A stretch of 64,000 nucleotides of DNA from a virus. The notes beneath the pieces are model-generated. The model did not search any database. It saw nothing but the letters and a program-made list of their open reading frames with translations, and was not told the origin of the DNA. Below are positions 26,845 through 37,172 of the stretch, in pieces (the stretch's first letter is position 1; each line of letters begins with the position of its first letter). Where the stretch lies: positions 53,396-117,395 of IMG/VR virus record IMGVR_UViG_3300025117_000038. One strand, 5' to 3'. Position numbers and translations under genes: made by a program.

Positions 26845-29800
26845 TGAATATGGCAGATTTGACACAAATGATTCGATTTATTTTTCAGGCTGAAAACTCC
26901 GAGGCTGTTATCTTAAAGTTACAACAAATAGAGGGAGCTGTCGGTAGTTTTGCCGGAATTGTCGGGGCAGACTTAAATAATGCTATTGATAGAGTTATTA
27001 TAGGTGCGAAAAAACTTGCACATGGGCTTGGTAAGGGAGAGGGTATATCAGAAGCTGCCCAAAAAATAAAAGAATTAAAAATTCAATATATGGAACTCAT
27101 TGCCGTATTTAATAAAAATAAAGGCAACGCCGCTTTCCCCAAAGAACAGATGATTGATAAAATATATCAATTATCATCAGCTATCAATAAAGCAGAATCA
27201 AATTTTGTAAAAATATCAAAATCAATGATTTCAGCAAGAACTGACGCCGAAAAAATAGGTACATCGTTTGCCACAGCCGGGACAAAAGTAAGTGGATTTA
27301 GGGGTATGGTTAATGAGGCAAGGGCTTCATTGGAAAAAATGGGTGGTGCTCAAACTAATCTAAATACAAGTCTTGATAATGCTATTGGAAAATTAATTAA
27401 ATATCGTCTTACTTATTTAATTTTCAGAAAAGCCGTCGACGCTGCCAAAGAATCATTAGAAACATTTGCTACTGTTAATACTCAATTAGCTCAATTAGAA
27501 AAAGTATTAGACCCTGCCACGAGTAATATCGAAGAATTAAGAGATGCTTCATTTGCTCTTGGAGAAGAATTTTCTGTTTCCGCAGAAAAGGTTTTAAAGG
27601 CTTTTGTTATATGGGCGCAGGTAGGTCTTTCTCAACAAGAGGTACTGGAAGCAACAAGAACTACTCTTGTTGGTGTTAATGCAATAGGTTTCGATACCGT
27701 TGAAATGACCGAAGCATTAACCTCTGTTATGTTTACATATGGTATAGAAGTCCAAAATACTATGCAATATGTAAATGAATGGATGAGAGTTCAAGCCAAA
27801 TTCCCAACTTCTGCACAGGATTTAGCAGGAGCATTAAAGGCTGTTGGTTCGGCTGCAAAAGAAGTCGGCGTAGATTTAACTGAATTAAGTGGATATGTTG
27901 TAGCCATAAATGCCATTACAAGAAAATCAGGTACTGCTATCGGTCAATCACTAAAAACAATGTTTGCTCGTATGGTTAAACCTGAATACATAGCATTATT
28001 ACAAGACGTTGGTATCGCGGTCAAGGCTAATGCAGATGAATTTAGGGATATTGATGACGTTTTAGATGAACTTTCTGAAAAGTGGAGCACTCTTACTGGT
28101 GTCCAAAAAACAAATATAGCTCAACAGGCTGGTGGAATAAGAAGATATGTAGATTTCTTGGCTTTGATGGATGCCTATGCATTAAAACAACAAGCTATCG
28201 TAGAGGCTCATCTTACTACTGATGAAGCTTTTAAGGCTTCAGATATAGAAGTTGCCACTTATACCAAACAGATGGAAGCACTAAAAGTCACTATGTCTGA
28301 TTTCGGAGAAGTGTTTGGTAAAGAATTGGCTGTAGGGATTATTGATGTTATTCAATCTTTAGCGGCAATATTAAAAATCCTTAAACCACTGGCTCCTTTG
28401 TTTGGTGCTATTATTAGGGTTGGTGGTTCAATGGCATTGATTTTTGGTACAATAAAAATAGCTGCTGCTGCATGGGGATTGATTCAAAGGCAGGTTACTA
28501 TAGCATTAGCACAATCAACTGTTGCGGTATCAAGTCATAGTGCTGCCGTGTTGGGATTAGCAGGAGTCACTACTACTGCTACTGGTGCAAATATCGGATT
28601 TGCTGCATCAATTAGGGCAGTTATGGGAGCACTTGGTCCTATAGCACTTGCTCTATCTTTAGTAGGTGGAGCTATTGCTACATATTACTCATTAGCAAGA
28701 GACTCTAATGAAACATTTAGAGCCCATGCTAAATACACCCAGATAGATATAGAAGCTTTAACAAAAAATATAAAAGCAAGAAGAGCTCAGAACGATATTA
28801 TTGACGAATCTGTTTCTCAATTTGAAATTCTTGCAAAAAAATATCAAACTTTAAAATCATTAGGTAAAGACATCACAGAAACAGAAAAACAAATGAGTGT
28901 ACAGGGAGATTTACTAAGTAGTATTAATACCGATTTGGCTATATCGGTTGACAGAATTATACGTTCTTTGGATGTAGGAAAAATAGCATTTGACGCATTA
29001 TACGAAGCAGCAACAAGAACGAAGGGAATAAATCAATCTTTAGCCAATGAAAATGAAAAAATATTAGCATCTAATAAAAAAGTTTTCGAACTAACTTATG
29101 ATACTAAAAAAGCTTCACTAGAAGCATCTATAAACGGTTTACAAAAAGCAGAAGAAGATATCATCAAAGCTATTGAATCTCCTGATATTTCTATATTAAA
29201 AGACAGACCCGTTGCATTAAATATAGACGATATGAATGATGCCGCAAAGGAACTATTAACTTTTAAATTAAAGTTCCTAAAGGAATTTTCTCCCTTTTTG
29301 TCAAAAGCAGAAGTAGACGAAATTAACGGAAGATTTGATGAAGTCGGAAAGGGAATAGAAACATTTGCATCTGATATAAGCTATGTATATAAAACACTTA
29401 ATCTCCAAGATTATGAAAATTTACCATTAGAGGAATTATTTAAGGTTGACCCAAATACAGCAATAAAAGCAGAGGAAACAATTAAAAAATTTAAATCAGA
29501 TGCAATAATTATGTTCGGTGATTTATATACGGGTGTTTCAGATAAATATAAAGAAGATTCAGAGGCTTTGGATAAATTAATAAAACAAAAGAATATTTTC
29601 GCTTCTTTGGAGGCTATAGAAGCTCCAACAGCTATCCCAACAAAATTTTATGAGATACCATTAAGTGGATTAGATGAATTAAAAACAAAATTGCAACAAA
29701 CTGTCGGTGATGTTCAATTGATGGGAGATTCTGTTGGTAGATTAATCAAATATAATGAACAAATGGGGAGTTCAGCCAAAGAAACCGCCTCATCTATTGC

Positions 29801-31463
29801 CTCTTATTATAAAGCAGCTTTAAAGACATTCACAAATGTGGTTGACGATATAAATACCAAAAAAATAGAAATTGGATTTATTGCCGAAGAGTTTGAAAAT
29901 AAATTTATATCAGATTATATGGCATCTAATAGAGTTCTTGATTTCGAAAAATTAAAAGGATTATTTAAAGACCTTGACGGTGTTGTCGCTGGTGCTAATG
30001 TAAGATTGAATGTTCTTAATGAAATGGCCGCAATGTTTTTTCCTATCATTTTTAATGGGATTAACATGGCACTTGTGGGATTTAAAAAATGGAATGATAT
30101 GGCAGAGTCTGGCGTCAAAGGTATGCAGATTTCCAATTTATATAATAAGTTAACGGAATCTACTACACAAAAAATGGTAGAGTTATATAAACTTCTTGGG
30201 AAGAGTCAAAAAGATATAGTCAGATATCAAATTGATGCATTAAAAATATCTCATGAAGAAAGACGACAAGCCATTCTATTACTTGAAGCCGAAGACCAAG
30301 AAAAAGCATTGAATGCAGAGTCCGTAGACTATGCCCAAAAAAGATTAGAGCTAGAACAACAATTAGCAGCGATTGATTATACTGAAAATATAAAGAAAGC
30401 TGTCGATGCTCAAAAAGAATTGCAAAATACTTTATCAAAAGCACTTTCCAATGTTCCCAAAGATATGTCTACTGGATTCGAAAAGAGAAGAGATATTTCT
30501 CAGGAAATAAAAGACATCGAAAAAGAAATCAATGCTGCCAGAGCCGATGGAGATAGACAAGAAGTCCAATCTTTAGAGAACAAGAAAAAGGAACTTCAAC
30601 AGCAATTAGATTCTTATCGAGCTGGATTATATGAATTAGCTCAATTCGCCAAGAACATTACAGAAGGTTTATCAACTGCCAGAATCCAAGCCCTTTCCGA
30701 CAACATTGCCGACGCTCTGTCGGATATAGACGTTGGAGGGGTTTCCATAGGAGCCAGAATCGGAGCTGCTATTGCTAATGTTGAAACAAAATATCTTACT
30801 CAACTTGATATATTAAATGTAACCATGCTCAATAGACAACAATCTATTTTTGACGAATTTATATGGGAGCTTGGAGCTATTTTAAATGAACCAATAACAA
30901 AAGTAGAAAGAACTCCTTTTGGAACATCGGAAATTAGTCTTACAGAGGAATCAGATAAACTAAAAATAGGGTTCAAAGCATTGAAGGATTATATAGAAAC
31001 AATTGCTGGAACAATGGCAGGAACGGCCCTTGGGGGTGGTGGCACTGGAGCCAGTACAGGAGCATCTCTGGGGTCTACTATAGGTGGATTAATTTCTGGA
31101 TTAGGTATTTTTGGTGGTCCTCTTGGTGGTATTGTGGGAGGACTATTCGGTGGATTACTTGACAGTGAAAAAGATTTAGATAAAGATATTGTTGATTTGG
31201 GTAGTGTTGTTATCGAGAATACTCATTCAATAGATGCTAATACTGATGCTCTAAAACAGCTTGATAGTGTCCTTTTTAATGCTCCCTCTACGTTTGTTTT
31301 ACCAACATTTTCAACTCAAGGGGCTCCTTCTAGAGAGGCCACAAGGATAGTTATATATGCTAATGACGCTGGTGATGTAGCTAAAAAAGTTGGCGATTTA
31401 TTAAATAAACAATATTCGGTTGATGTTAGAACTTCAAGAACCAATAAAAGATATGATATATAG
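26844..31463 (+). CDS. Tail tape measure protein
   Basis: A 1539-residue protein. Residues 200-500 match the TP901/PhageMin_Tail core: repeated helices with AVGSAAKEVGVDLTELSGY and the AITRKSGTAIGQSLKTMF pattern. A hydrophobic Ala/Gly stretch follows (520-610), then long coiled coils (640-1300), and a Gly-rich hydrophobic segment near 1400-1460 (GTALGGGGTGASTGAS onward). Tape measures set tail length and enter the host envelope. At about 1.5 angstrom per residue the tail would be near 230 nm, an inference from the usual rule. ATG overlaps the previous stop; a second Met at codon 3 is possible. Confidence 0.9.
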   Translation: MNMADLTQMIRFIFQAENSEAVILKLQQIEGAVGSFAGIVGADLNNAIDRVIIGAKKLAHGLGKGEGISEAAQKIKELKIQYMELIAVFNKNKGNAAFPKEQMIDKIYQLSSAINKAESNFVKISKSMISARTDAEKIGTSFATAGTKVSGFRGMVNEARASLEKMGGAQTNLNTSLDNAIGKLIKYRLTYLIFRKAVDAAKESLETFATVNTQLAQLEKVLDPATSNIEELRDASFALGEEFSVSAEKVLKAFVIWAQVGLSQQEVLEATRTTLVGVNAIGFDTVEMTEALTSVMFTYGIEVQNTMQYVNEWMRVQAKFPTSAQDLAGALKAVGSAAKEVGVDLTELSGYVVAINAITRKSGTAIGQSLKTMFARMVKPEYIALLQDVGIAVKANADEFRDIDDVLDELSEKWSTLTGVQKTNIAQQAGGIRRYVDFLALMDAYALKQQAIVEAHLTTDEAFKASDIEVATYTKQMEALKVTMSDFGEVFGKELAVGIIDVIQSLAAILKILKPLAPLFGAIIRVGGSMALIFGTIKIAAAAWGLIQRQVTIALAQSTVAVSSHSAAVLGLAGVTTTATGANIGFAASIRAVMGALGPIALALSLVGGAIATYYSLARDSNETFRAHAKYTQIDIEALTKNIKARRAQNDIIDESVSQFEILAKKYQTLKSLGKDITETEKQMSVQGDLLSSINTDLAISVDRIIRSLDVGKIAFDALYEAATRTKGINQSLANENEKILASNKKVFELTYDTKKASLEASINGLQKAEEDIIKAIESPDISILKDRPVALNIDDMNDAAKELLTFKLKFLKEFSPFLSKAEVDEINGRFDEVGKGIETFASDISYVYKTLNLQDYENLPLEELFKVDPNTAIKAEETIKKFKSDAIIMFGDLYTGVSDKYKEDSEALDKLIKQKNIFASLEAIEAPTAIPTKFYEIPLSGLDELKTKLQQTVGDVQLMGDSVGRLIKYNEQMGSSAKETASSIASYYKAALKTFTNVVDDINTKKIEIGFIAEEFENKFISDYMASNRVLDFEKLKGLFKDLDGVVAGANVRLNVLNEMAAMFFPIIFNGINMALVGFKKWNDMAESGVKGMQISNLYNKLTESTTQKMVELYKLLGKSQKDIVRYQIDALKISHEERRQAILLLEAEDQEKALNAESVDYAQKRLELEQQLAAIDYTENIKKAVDAQKELQNTLSKALSNVPKDMSTGFEKRRDISQEIKDIEKEINAARADGDRQEVQSLENKKKELQQQLDSYRAGLYELAQFAKNITEGLSTARIQALSDNIADALSDIDVGGVSIGARIGAAIANVETKYLTQLDILNVTMLNRQQSIFDEFIWELGAILNEPITKVERTPFGTSEISLTEESDKLKIGFKALKDYIETIAGTMAGTALGGGGTGASTGASLGSTIGGLISGLGIFGGPLGGIVGGLFGGLLDSEKDLDKDIVDLGSVVIENTHSIDANTDALKQLDSVLFNAPSTFVLPTFSTQGAPSREATRIVIYANDAGDVAKKVGDLLNKQYSVDVRTSRTNKRYDI

Positions 31464-31471
31464 GGGGGGGA

Positions 31472-31876
31472 ATGGCTAATTGTATATTAACTTCAGCAAC
31501 TCCAACTGCTGAATACACACTACCGTATAATCCATCGTTTTATACAACAGATGAAGATGAAACAATTTTATCAAAAAAAATTCTACACGGTGCTCCAGTT
31601 TGGCATGAAGTTAAATTCGATAACAGAATAAGAGCCTTATCTTGGAGTGGTTACGAAGCATCTAATTCTGATATTCAGGGAATTGTTACATTTTTTAAAA
31701 ATAAAAAGGGTATGACTTATTATATAAATTTTCAGGATATGGATACAATGAATTTATTGTGGCCCACAAACGACACATGGAAAAAAATAAGAATAGTAAA
31801 TATAACATCGTCATTCAGGAAAGGTGGCACTATAGTTTATGATAACATTTCATTAACTATCCAGCCAGAGGAATAA
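31472..31876 (+). CDS. Minor tail protein (distal tail-like)
   Basis: A 134-residue beta protein directly after the tape measure, where siphophages place the distal or minor tail protein that nucleates the tail tip. It has a WHEVKFDNRIRALSW strand pair and a KGMTYYINFQDMDT turn like small tail-tip proteins of lambda gpM type. SD is a run of G. Family not firmly recognised. Confidence 0.5.
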   Translation: MANCILTSATPTAEYTLPYNPSFYTTDEDETILSKKILHGAPVWHEVKFDNRIRALSWSGYEASNSDIQGIVTFFKNKKGMTYYINFQDMDTMNLLWPTNDTWKKIRIVNITSSFRKGGTIVYDNISLTIQPEE

Positions 31877-31877
31877 A

Positions 31878-34800
31878 ATGATAGAAAGAATTGATATTCC
31901 AGATAAAAATAGTTTCGAAAATGATTTAGATGGTGTTCAACCGTATTATAGTAAAAGAGCCATCCCTATTTCATTAATTAAATACACTAATACCGTAAGA
32001 ACGGTTAAGAACGATGGCATTACCATGGATTGTTATCGGTCTACTTCTAATGCTATCAATATGATTAATACATCGTTTAGTGGCGTTACCCCAATTGTTA
32101 AATTTTATTATTCGAATGGTTTACCACCATTCTTTACAGCCAATGATTCCGGGATAAACTGGGCCACTAAATATAGAATGAAGTTTTTTGCTCCATATAC
32201 TGGAAATTACACTTTGGCTTTTGGCGGTTCTGGTGAAATTTCCAATGTTTATATTGATAATTCAAAAAAACAAATTCAAAGGGGTAATGAAAATGGCGAT
32301 AGTATTATTTTACATTATAACGATACCAGTTATGGCATAGCTACATCGTCATTCTCGTCAGAAACATGGCATAGTATTTCTTTTTTATATAATGCATACA
32401 AACAAACCAATAATTCGTATGGATTAATAGCCATGTGGAAATCGGACAATAGTGAAACTCCAAATTACATTCCATTATCAGCAGGGGTTTGTGCTCCAAT
32501 AAACCAAGATACATCTGACGCTGATGATGGTGAAACCATAAAATCCCATACGGCTTATTACTATTCTAATATAAATTACTCTGTCAAAAAAGAACAAATA
32601 GCTACACTAACATTTGACATCCCATTAATGGCATCGACAACAGTTTACGCTGGAGGATACAAACACACTTCTAATGGATTTATAGATACCGTTCATAATA
32701 TTACATTACAACAAGACCGAATGGTGGAATATTATGAGGGGTATAGAATATATCATAATGATAATTTTGCGATAGACGCCAGTGCTTGTAGTTATATAGA
32801 GGTCCCATACCATCAATCTCTTGCTTGTACGGCAGGTGGAATTACTCTTGAGTCCTGGGTAAAAGTAAGCCCAGGTTGCAATGGTGGATATGTTATTACC
32901 AAGCCATACCAAAATGCGGATGGTGCGGCGGCAGAATATGCCATGTATATAAGCAATACTGGTGGTATTACCTTTAATATGTATGGGGAGGGGTATACCT
33001 ATGATACTGATATTAGGGATAATTTGTGGCATCACATTGTTCTTAGTGCTAATGGCTCTATCTGGAACTGGTACATCGATGGAAGCTCGGCGAAATCACA
33101 AACAACGACGAAAGTACCGGGAAATGTAAATAGCAAAAACATAAGATTTGGGGCCAATATTCTTGGAACTAATCATCTTGAATCTGTTATAGATGAAATA
33201 AAAATATTCGGGAGAGGACTTTCATCGGCAGAAGCCAAATATCACTATAATAATGGAAATGGCAGAAGAAATGTTTATTCCACCGAACAACTAAGGGGTT
33301 ATTGGAGATTTTCCGAGGGAAGTGGAACAGTTGTTAATGACTCCTATAACACAAATCATGGAAGTATTTCTGGAATAACGTCATCAACGTGGATTACTGG
33401 CAAAATATCTGAAAGAGATGAATATGTTAAAAAATTTACTGGTCATATAAAAGATTTCAAAACTAATTATAAAACCGATGAAATAGATTCGATTCAAGTA
33501 TATTGCGAAGATTTTACTTCATTTATGAAAGAGTCTTTTAATGTTTACTCTCCTAGCTATATGGATTATATCCAAGTTGGATATACCACTAAAAGAGGGG
33601 AATTGCCCAATAAATCTGTTGAGGGGATAGGTAAACCAAAAACATTCGATGGATGGGAATTATATAAAGTCATGCATGTTCTTATGACAGAATCGTTTAT
33701 CGACCCGTATTTATTTTATAAACATAAAATACATACAGACAACTATGGATGCTCCATAAATGGTAATTTCAAAATAAGATGGACTAACTCCACTTCCAAT
33801 ATTTTAAAAATGGATACAAGAGAATATTATGGGAACCCAAATGTAATTAGTGGTGATGGGAATGTGCCTGATGATGCATATATAAATACGGCTGGATTTG
33901 GAGAATATTACTATGATATTGCAATGAATTTATTATCTCCATTCTATATAGATTTTTATTTTGACAGATATGGGCATCCATTTATGTTCCCATATAATAC
34001 TCCAACATCGATAACTCATATATCGTCATTCGATGGGGTTAACAGTTTTTCTAGTACTGAATCGATAAAGTATTTATTTGGAGAGTACTACCACACCACT
34101 GCCACTGTTACTTCCTCGGCTGATTTTACTGGGAAAAGAATTGATGTAGTTTGTGGGGTTTCTCCAAATAGTGGAGTGATTTCCCCAGAGTCTGATGAAT
34201 ATAGCCTAAAAATAACTATAAAAAATAACGGGAATACCATAAGTACACAATATTTAAACTTATATTATGCAACTACATGGGGATATAATAATGGAATTGC
34301 TCCTACGCTTGGATATAATCCATCGGTTTTTAAATTAACGAATTTAATGGCTTACGATACCTATAGAATAATTTTTGAAACAAATCCCGATGGAACTTCA
34401 TATGATATCGCTCTTAATGGTATTATGACTTATGATGAAAACTATGAAACAGGAAATGTTGTTATAGAAACCGATGATTCAAATAGTCGTGGCGGTATTA
34501 CAAATCTATCAATTGAAGACTCTGTTAAAGATACCCGCAATGAGGTTTATGTTTACGGTGCATTAAGAGGGGTTGTTTATACAAAAGACACCGATGGGAA
34601 TAGAAGCGACGTTAATCCCAATAACCCTATTTATAATTATTATTATTCGATTTCAAGAGATATAAATTCTATTTATACATCAACCGCTTTTAATTATAGA
34701 GGTAGGCCGATAAGGATTTTAATTCAAGACCCAAAAATAAGTAACAACACTCAAGCTGATATGGTTAGTTATAATATTCTTCAAACCTATAGACAAAAAC

Positions 34801-37172
34801 ATTTAAAACCATCTATCGGTATTATCCCCAATCCTCTTATAGATATCTTAGATTGTGTTAATATTGTTGATAATTACAAAAACTATATAAATGAAAGTAA
34901 TAATGTATGGATAGATGGAATTACAACTAAAATGAATAATTCTAATAACAGCATTGATTATACAATGGATGTTGATTTTACAGAAATTAAACCACCCACT
35001 GGATATTTTTATCAGCCCGATATTCCAAGTAGCGTAATTAATGGACAATACATAAAAAATATAAATATAGAAAATAGTGGATGTCTATTCAGATTAGATG
35101 CAAGTGATGAAGATTTTGGTAGTTATTCCTATGTAAATTATCTTAAAATAGATACATCAATGTATACACATAAAACTGGTGTGGTTCAATATAATGTATT
35201 AGAAAAAATTCCATCAACAGGATATTTGAGAATTAATAATGAAATTGTTTTGTATGAACATACTTCACCAACCTCTAAATATATATGGTTACTAAAAAGA
35301 GGGCTACAAGGAACTCATACGCTCCCATATGGCAAATTCAATGCTTATGGAGTTTCACATATAGAAGAGCTAAGAAAAGGATATACAGTATCTATGGCGT
35401 ATGACCCATACATGAGTGAAACAATAGGAGTATTGCCAACTGTTAATTTTGATTGTATGAAAAATGGGAAAATACAGATAAAAGTATGGGGACGTGGTGT
35501 TGCTGAAGATTATCATGTTGCAACTCTTACTGGTATAGATGATGATGAAAATTATCCATATTCTGGATATCAAAAAATAAAATGGGGGAACCATAGTTTT
35601 GTTTGGCAAGCAATAGACCAGTTTGGGATATACAATCAATTATTATCAAAAGGTGAAGTAAGAAGTGGTGGTTTTTATGTTTGTGAACATCCTAGTTTAT
35701 ATAAACAGTATACGCCAGGTGTTGTTGATAAAATGTGGAATGGTATAATTGACGATGATAAAATTGTTAATAATGGTAAACTTTCTCCATATGGGGAATT
35801 TTATGTAACAATTGATTTTGAATCAGACGACGGAGAACAATACCATTATACCGGGGCAACTGCTGGTGGATTTAATGATAGTGATAGACATATTTATACT
35901 AGAAGGGGGCCTGTCGGGATATCATTCTTGAAACTACATACTTCTGGTATATATGGCTACATAGACCAAGCTGCCACATCTTTTTCTGGTGTTGCTACCA
36001 CAAACTTTACTGGAGAGTTTATAGCAGATAATGCTCCGTATAGGGTATATCGATGTGGTGTTGATTATCCAACAGAAAGTGTTTATTTTCAACCAAAAAA
36101 TAATTATTTGGTTGAAACATACATTAAAAACACGTCAAACAATGGAGATGGGGTAAGGTTGACTCTATATGATGCTTCATTTGATTTATCTTCATCTAAT
36201 ACATATCCATATTTGAGCAATTATTTATATACACAATATGATAAATATGCACAGAGAGAATACAAAATAGAAATTAAGTGCCATATTGTAACAGTTTCAA
36301 TTAATACATTGTATGATGGAGGGCCACATGAAGCGTTGGTTGTTCCAAGAATAAATGAAAAGGTTAAAACAATAATAAAAGATGACAATTTTAGGACATA
36401 TTTTAACGGGGGCAATGGAATAACATTAAAATTCAACCCAAAGGGCGCAGTTGATGATGATAATAATTTTATCACATATTTACCACCTGAATTATTAGAC
36501 CAATGGAAAATATGGATGGACAAGGGAATATATAGAGTTAATTCTCTTGTAAATAATTATTTAATATTTGATGGTACTATTTACGACAGGTCAGGTCGTC
36601 TTGTTCATAATAGATGTGAAAATGGCGGTGGTATGTTTGAACATATAGGTAAAAATGTAGGTATACCTCCATATGAATTAAGAAGACTTATGTTTTTGGC
36701 AGACGGTAAATGGCACAGATGGCAAAAAAGTGATTCTGATTTTATATCTTTATTTGGTAGGAATGTCAATATTAAAGATGGTGATATATATATAGACGAT
36801 AAATTAATTCCATCACCACCATACGATAATTCAATATCTATTGAGGATAATTTATTGATGGAAAAATATTTCTATATTTCGCATTATGACCCGTATAATT
36901 TAGACCATGAATATACAAGAGCGTGGGTATTGTGGAGAGATGAAAACTTTATAAATAACAGGGAAAAAATAATTAGTTATGTTTATAGAGTATACGGATG
37001 GGATTTTTATTATTTGGCATTAAACGAATCATATAATCAACTTTTGGCTAATTCCCCAGAATGGTTATGGTATGGTCAAGCATTCAAATCTAAATACAAA
37101 CCAGGTTCATTTCCATTTACAGTTTTCAAATTTTCTCACGATGATATTAATAGATATCTTGGGAGGGTGTAA
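31878..37172 (+). CDS. Giant tail-tip/fibre protein with LamG domain
   Basis: A 1764-residue protein. Residues 80-290 look like a PA14- or lectin-type beta domain. Residues 298-500 form a LamG/concanavalin-type domain: SYIEVPYHQSL, then LESWVKVS, NLWHHIVL, SVIDEIKIFGRGLS and LRGYWRFSEGSGT. Around 515-560 (TGHIKDFKTNYKTDEIDS) it resembles the hub-type domain of siphophage tail-associated proteins, and 560-1060 are consistent with a baseplate hub. The C-terminal 400 residues are beta-rich and unrecognised. It probably forms the tail tip and binds host glycans. One-base overlap with the next gene. Confidence 0.6.
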   Translation: MIERIDIPDKNSFENDLDGVQPYYSKRAIPISLIKYTNTVRTVKNDGITMDCYRSTSNAINMINTSFSGVTPIVKFYYSNGLPPFFTANDSGINWATKYRMKFFAPYTGNYTLAFGGSGEISNVYIDNSKKQIQRGNENGDSIILHYNDTSYGIATSSFSSETWHSISFLYNAYKQTNNSYGLIAMWKSDNSETPNYIPLSAGVCAPINQDTSDADDGETIKSHTAYYYSNINYSVKKEQIATLTFDIPLMASTTVYAGGYKHTSNGFIDTVHNITLQQDRMVEYYEGYRIYHNDNFAIDASACSYIEVPYHQSLACTAGGITLESWVKVSPGCNGGYVITKPYQNADGAAAEYAMYISNTGGITFNMYGEGYTYDTDIRDNLWHHIVLSANGSIWNWYIDGSSAKSQTTTKVPGNVNSKNIRFGANILGTNHLESVIDEIKIFGRGLSSAEAKYHYNNGNGRRNVYSTEQLRGYWRFSEGSGTVVNDSYNTNHGSISGITSSTWITGKISERDEYVKKFTGHIKDFKTNYKTDEIDSIQVYCEDFTSFMKESFNVYSPSYMDYIQVGYTTKRGELPNKSVEGIGKPKTFDGWELYKVMHVLMTESFIDPYLFYKHKIHTDNYGCSINGNFKIRWTNSTSNILKMDTREYYGNPNVISGDGNVPDDAYINTAGFGEYYYDIAMNLLSPFYIDFYFDRYGHPFMFPYNTPTSITHISSFDGVNSFSSTESIKYLFGEYYHTTATVTSSADFTGKRIDVVCGVSPNSGVISPESDEYSLKITIKNNGNTISTQYLNLYYATTWGYNNGIAPTLGYNPSVFKLTNLMAYDTYRIIFETNPDGTSYDIALNGIMTYDENYETGNVVIETDDSNSRGGITNLSIEDSVKDTRNEVYVYGALRGVVYTKDTDGNRSDVNPNNPIYNYYYSISRDINSIYTSTAFNYRGRPIRILIQDPKISNNTQADMVSYNILQTYRQKHLKPSIGIIPNPLIDILDCVNIVDNYKNYINESNNVWIDGITTKMNNSNNSIDYTMDVDFTEIKPPTGYFYQPDIPSSVINGQYIKNINIENSGCLFRLDASDEDFGSYSYVNYLKIDTSMYTHKTGVVQYNVLEKIPSTGYLRINNEIVLYEHTSPTSKYIWLLKRGLQGTHTLPYGKFNAYGVSHIEELRKGYTVSMAYDPYMSETIGVLPTVNFDCMKNGKIQIKVWGRGVAEDYHVATLTGIDDDENYPYSGYQKIKWGNHSFVWQAIDQFGIYNQLLSKGEVRSGGFYVCEHPSLYKQYTPGVVDKMWNGIIDDDKIVNNGKLSPYGEFYVTIDFESDDGEQYHYTGATAGGFNDSDRHIYTRRGPVGISFLKLHTSGIYGYIDQAATSFSGVATTNFTGEFIADNAPYRVYRCGVDYPTESVYFQPKNNYLVETYIKNTSNNGDGVRLTLYDASFDLSSSNTYPYLSNYLYTQYDKYAQREYKIEIKCHIVTVSINTLYDGGPHEALVVPRINEKVKTIIKDDNFRTYFNGGNGITLKFNPKGAVDDDNNFITYLPPELLDQWKIWMDKGIYRVNSLVNNYLIFDGTIYDRSGRLVHNRCENGGGMFEHIGKNVGIPPYELRRLMFLADGKWHRWQKSDSDFISLFGRNVNIKDGDIYIDDKLIPSPPYDNSISIEDNLLMEKYFYISHYDPYNLDHEYTRAWVLWRDENFINNREKIISYVYRVYGWDFYYLALNESYNQLLANSPEWLWYGQAFKSKYKPGSFPFTVFKFSHDDINRYLGRV